DNA of 54,502 bases from an uncultured Flavobacteriaceae bacterium (GTDB taxonomy: Bacteria; Bacteroidota; Bacteroidia; Flavobacteriales; Flavobacteriaceae): assembly GCA_947500585.1 (NCBI GenBank), contig CANMSN010000020.1:1-54502 (forward strand), given 5' to 3'. The position numbers were made by a program, and so were the translations under genes. Shown piece by piece: positions 54,349 through 54,502 of this stretch. The notes under the pieces were generated by a model. That model was not told the origin of the DNA. It searched no databases and saw only the letters and a list, made by a program, of their open reading frames with translations. Numbering within the stretch: position 1 is the first letter of the stretch; each line of letters opens with the position of its first letter.

Positions 54349-54480
54349 AACGATTTGGAACGTCTCAAATAGCAGAGGAATTAGGCTTATAGATAAATAC
54401 CATAAAAGCACAAAAAAATTGCTTGCAAAAGACTAAGGCCATTATTGAAAGATTATTTTATTTTAATAGCATTTGCATTT
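54349..54480 (+). pseudogene. Decayed sigma-70 region-4-like fragment
   Basis: Read from ATG 54349, the frame gives KRFGTSQIAEELGL, a TAG stop, then INTIKAQKNCLQKTKAIIER and a final TGA. QIAEELGL-stop-INTIKAQK resembles the helix-turn-helix of ECF sigma region 4, in which a Ser normally sits where the stop is. No regions 1-3 precede it; the other frame (ATG 54319) gives an unrelated short peptide. It looks like a leftover piece of a sigma gene. It is short, so chance resemblance remains possible. Confidence 0.4.
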
Positions 54481-54502
54481 GACAACTTCTAAACGGTTTG
54501 GT

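Overview
The window is low-GC (roughly one third G+C by eye) DNA from a member of the Bacteroidota, most likely a marine-type Flavobacteriaceae. The evidence is a SusC/SusD pair, a FecI/FecR regulator pair, a type IX secretion sorting tail, a flavobacterial-style rhamnose operon and an ISAon1-like insertion sequence. No rRNA, tRNA or CRISPR array was seen. Nearly all genes lie on the + strand in tight operons.

Layout. (1) 1-4340: end of an L-rhamnose operon, with the C-terminus of the RhaD-type aldolase/dehydrogenase, an isomerase, an FGGY kinase and an NCS1-like permease where a sugar permease would be expected. (2) 4588-6052: ISL3/ISAon1-type insertion sequence with 18-bp perfect inverted ends, abutting a ~265-bp intergenic repeat (6048-6315). 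(3) 6496-7575: an unrecognised minus-strand gene. (4) 7893-19400: pyrimidine nucleoside and base catabolism, with a nucleoside phosphorylase, the complete reductive uracil pathway (PreT/PreA, dihydropyrimidinase, beta-ureidopropionase), beta-alanine aminotransferase, semialdehyde dehydrogenase, an NCS1 permease and phosphopentomutase. (5) 19538-38041: an ECF-sigma/anti-sigma controlled surface-uptake locus, with FecR, SusC, SusD, an esterase-phosphodiesterase fusion, a PafA-like phosphatase, a phytase-like propeller, a 2273-residue secreted lyase/lectin/phosphodiesterase protein and the sigma factor. (6) 38272-53648: 15-gene purine operon, running from a nucleoside permease and purine nucleoside phosphorylase through guanine deaminase, xanthine dehydrogenase, membrane urate oxidase PuuD, a UraD-UraH fusion and allantoinase to allantoate, ureidoglycine and ureidoglycolate hydrolases. 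(7) 53649-54502: a second copy of the ~265-bp repeat, bracketed by a duplicated ~95-bp sequence, then a decayed sigma-factor fragment.

Together, regions 4-6 look like one nucleotide/nucleoside salvage island. Surface enzymes remove phosphate or split phosphodiesters, nucleosides and bases are imported, pyrimidines go to beta-alanine and acyl-CoA, purines go to glyoxylate and ammonia, and ribose phosphate goes to central metabolism. The strongest new observation is an identical promoter-like motif (AGTMAAGGGG(G)TAT, with CGTAYTAAA starting exactly 25 nt after the first base) in front of fecR (19491), the giant secreted protein (30481) and the purine operon (38134). It suggests one ECF regulon linking surface phosphodiester breakdown with purine catabolism. 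The whole ~47.5 kb is flanked by direct copies of the ~265-bp repeat. Functional links are inferred from gene content and motif sharing; nothing here has been tested by search or experiment.
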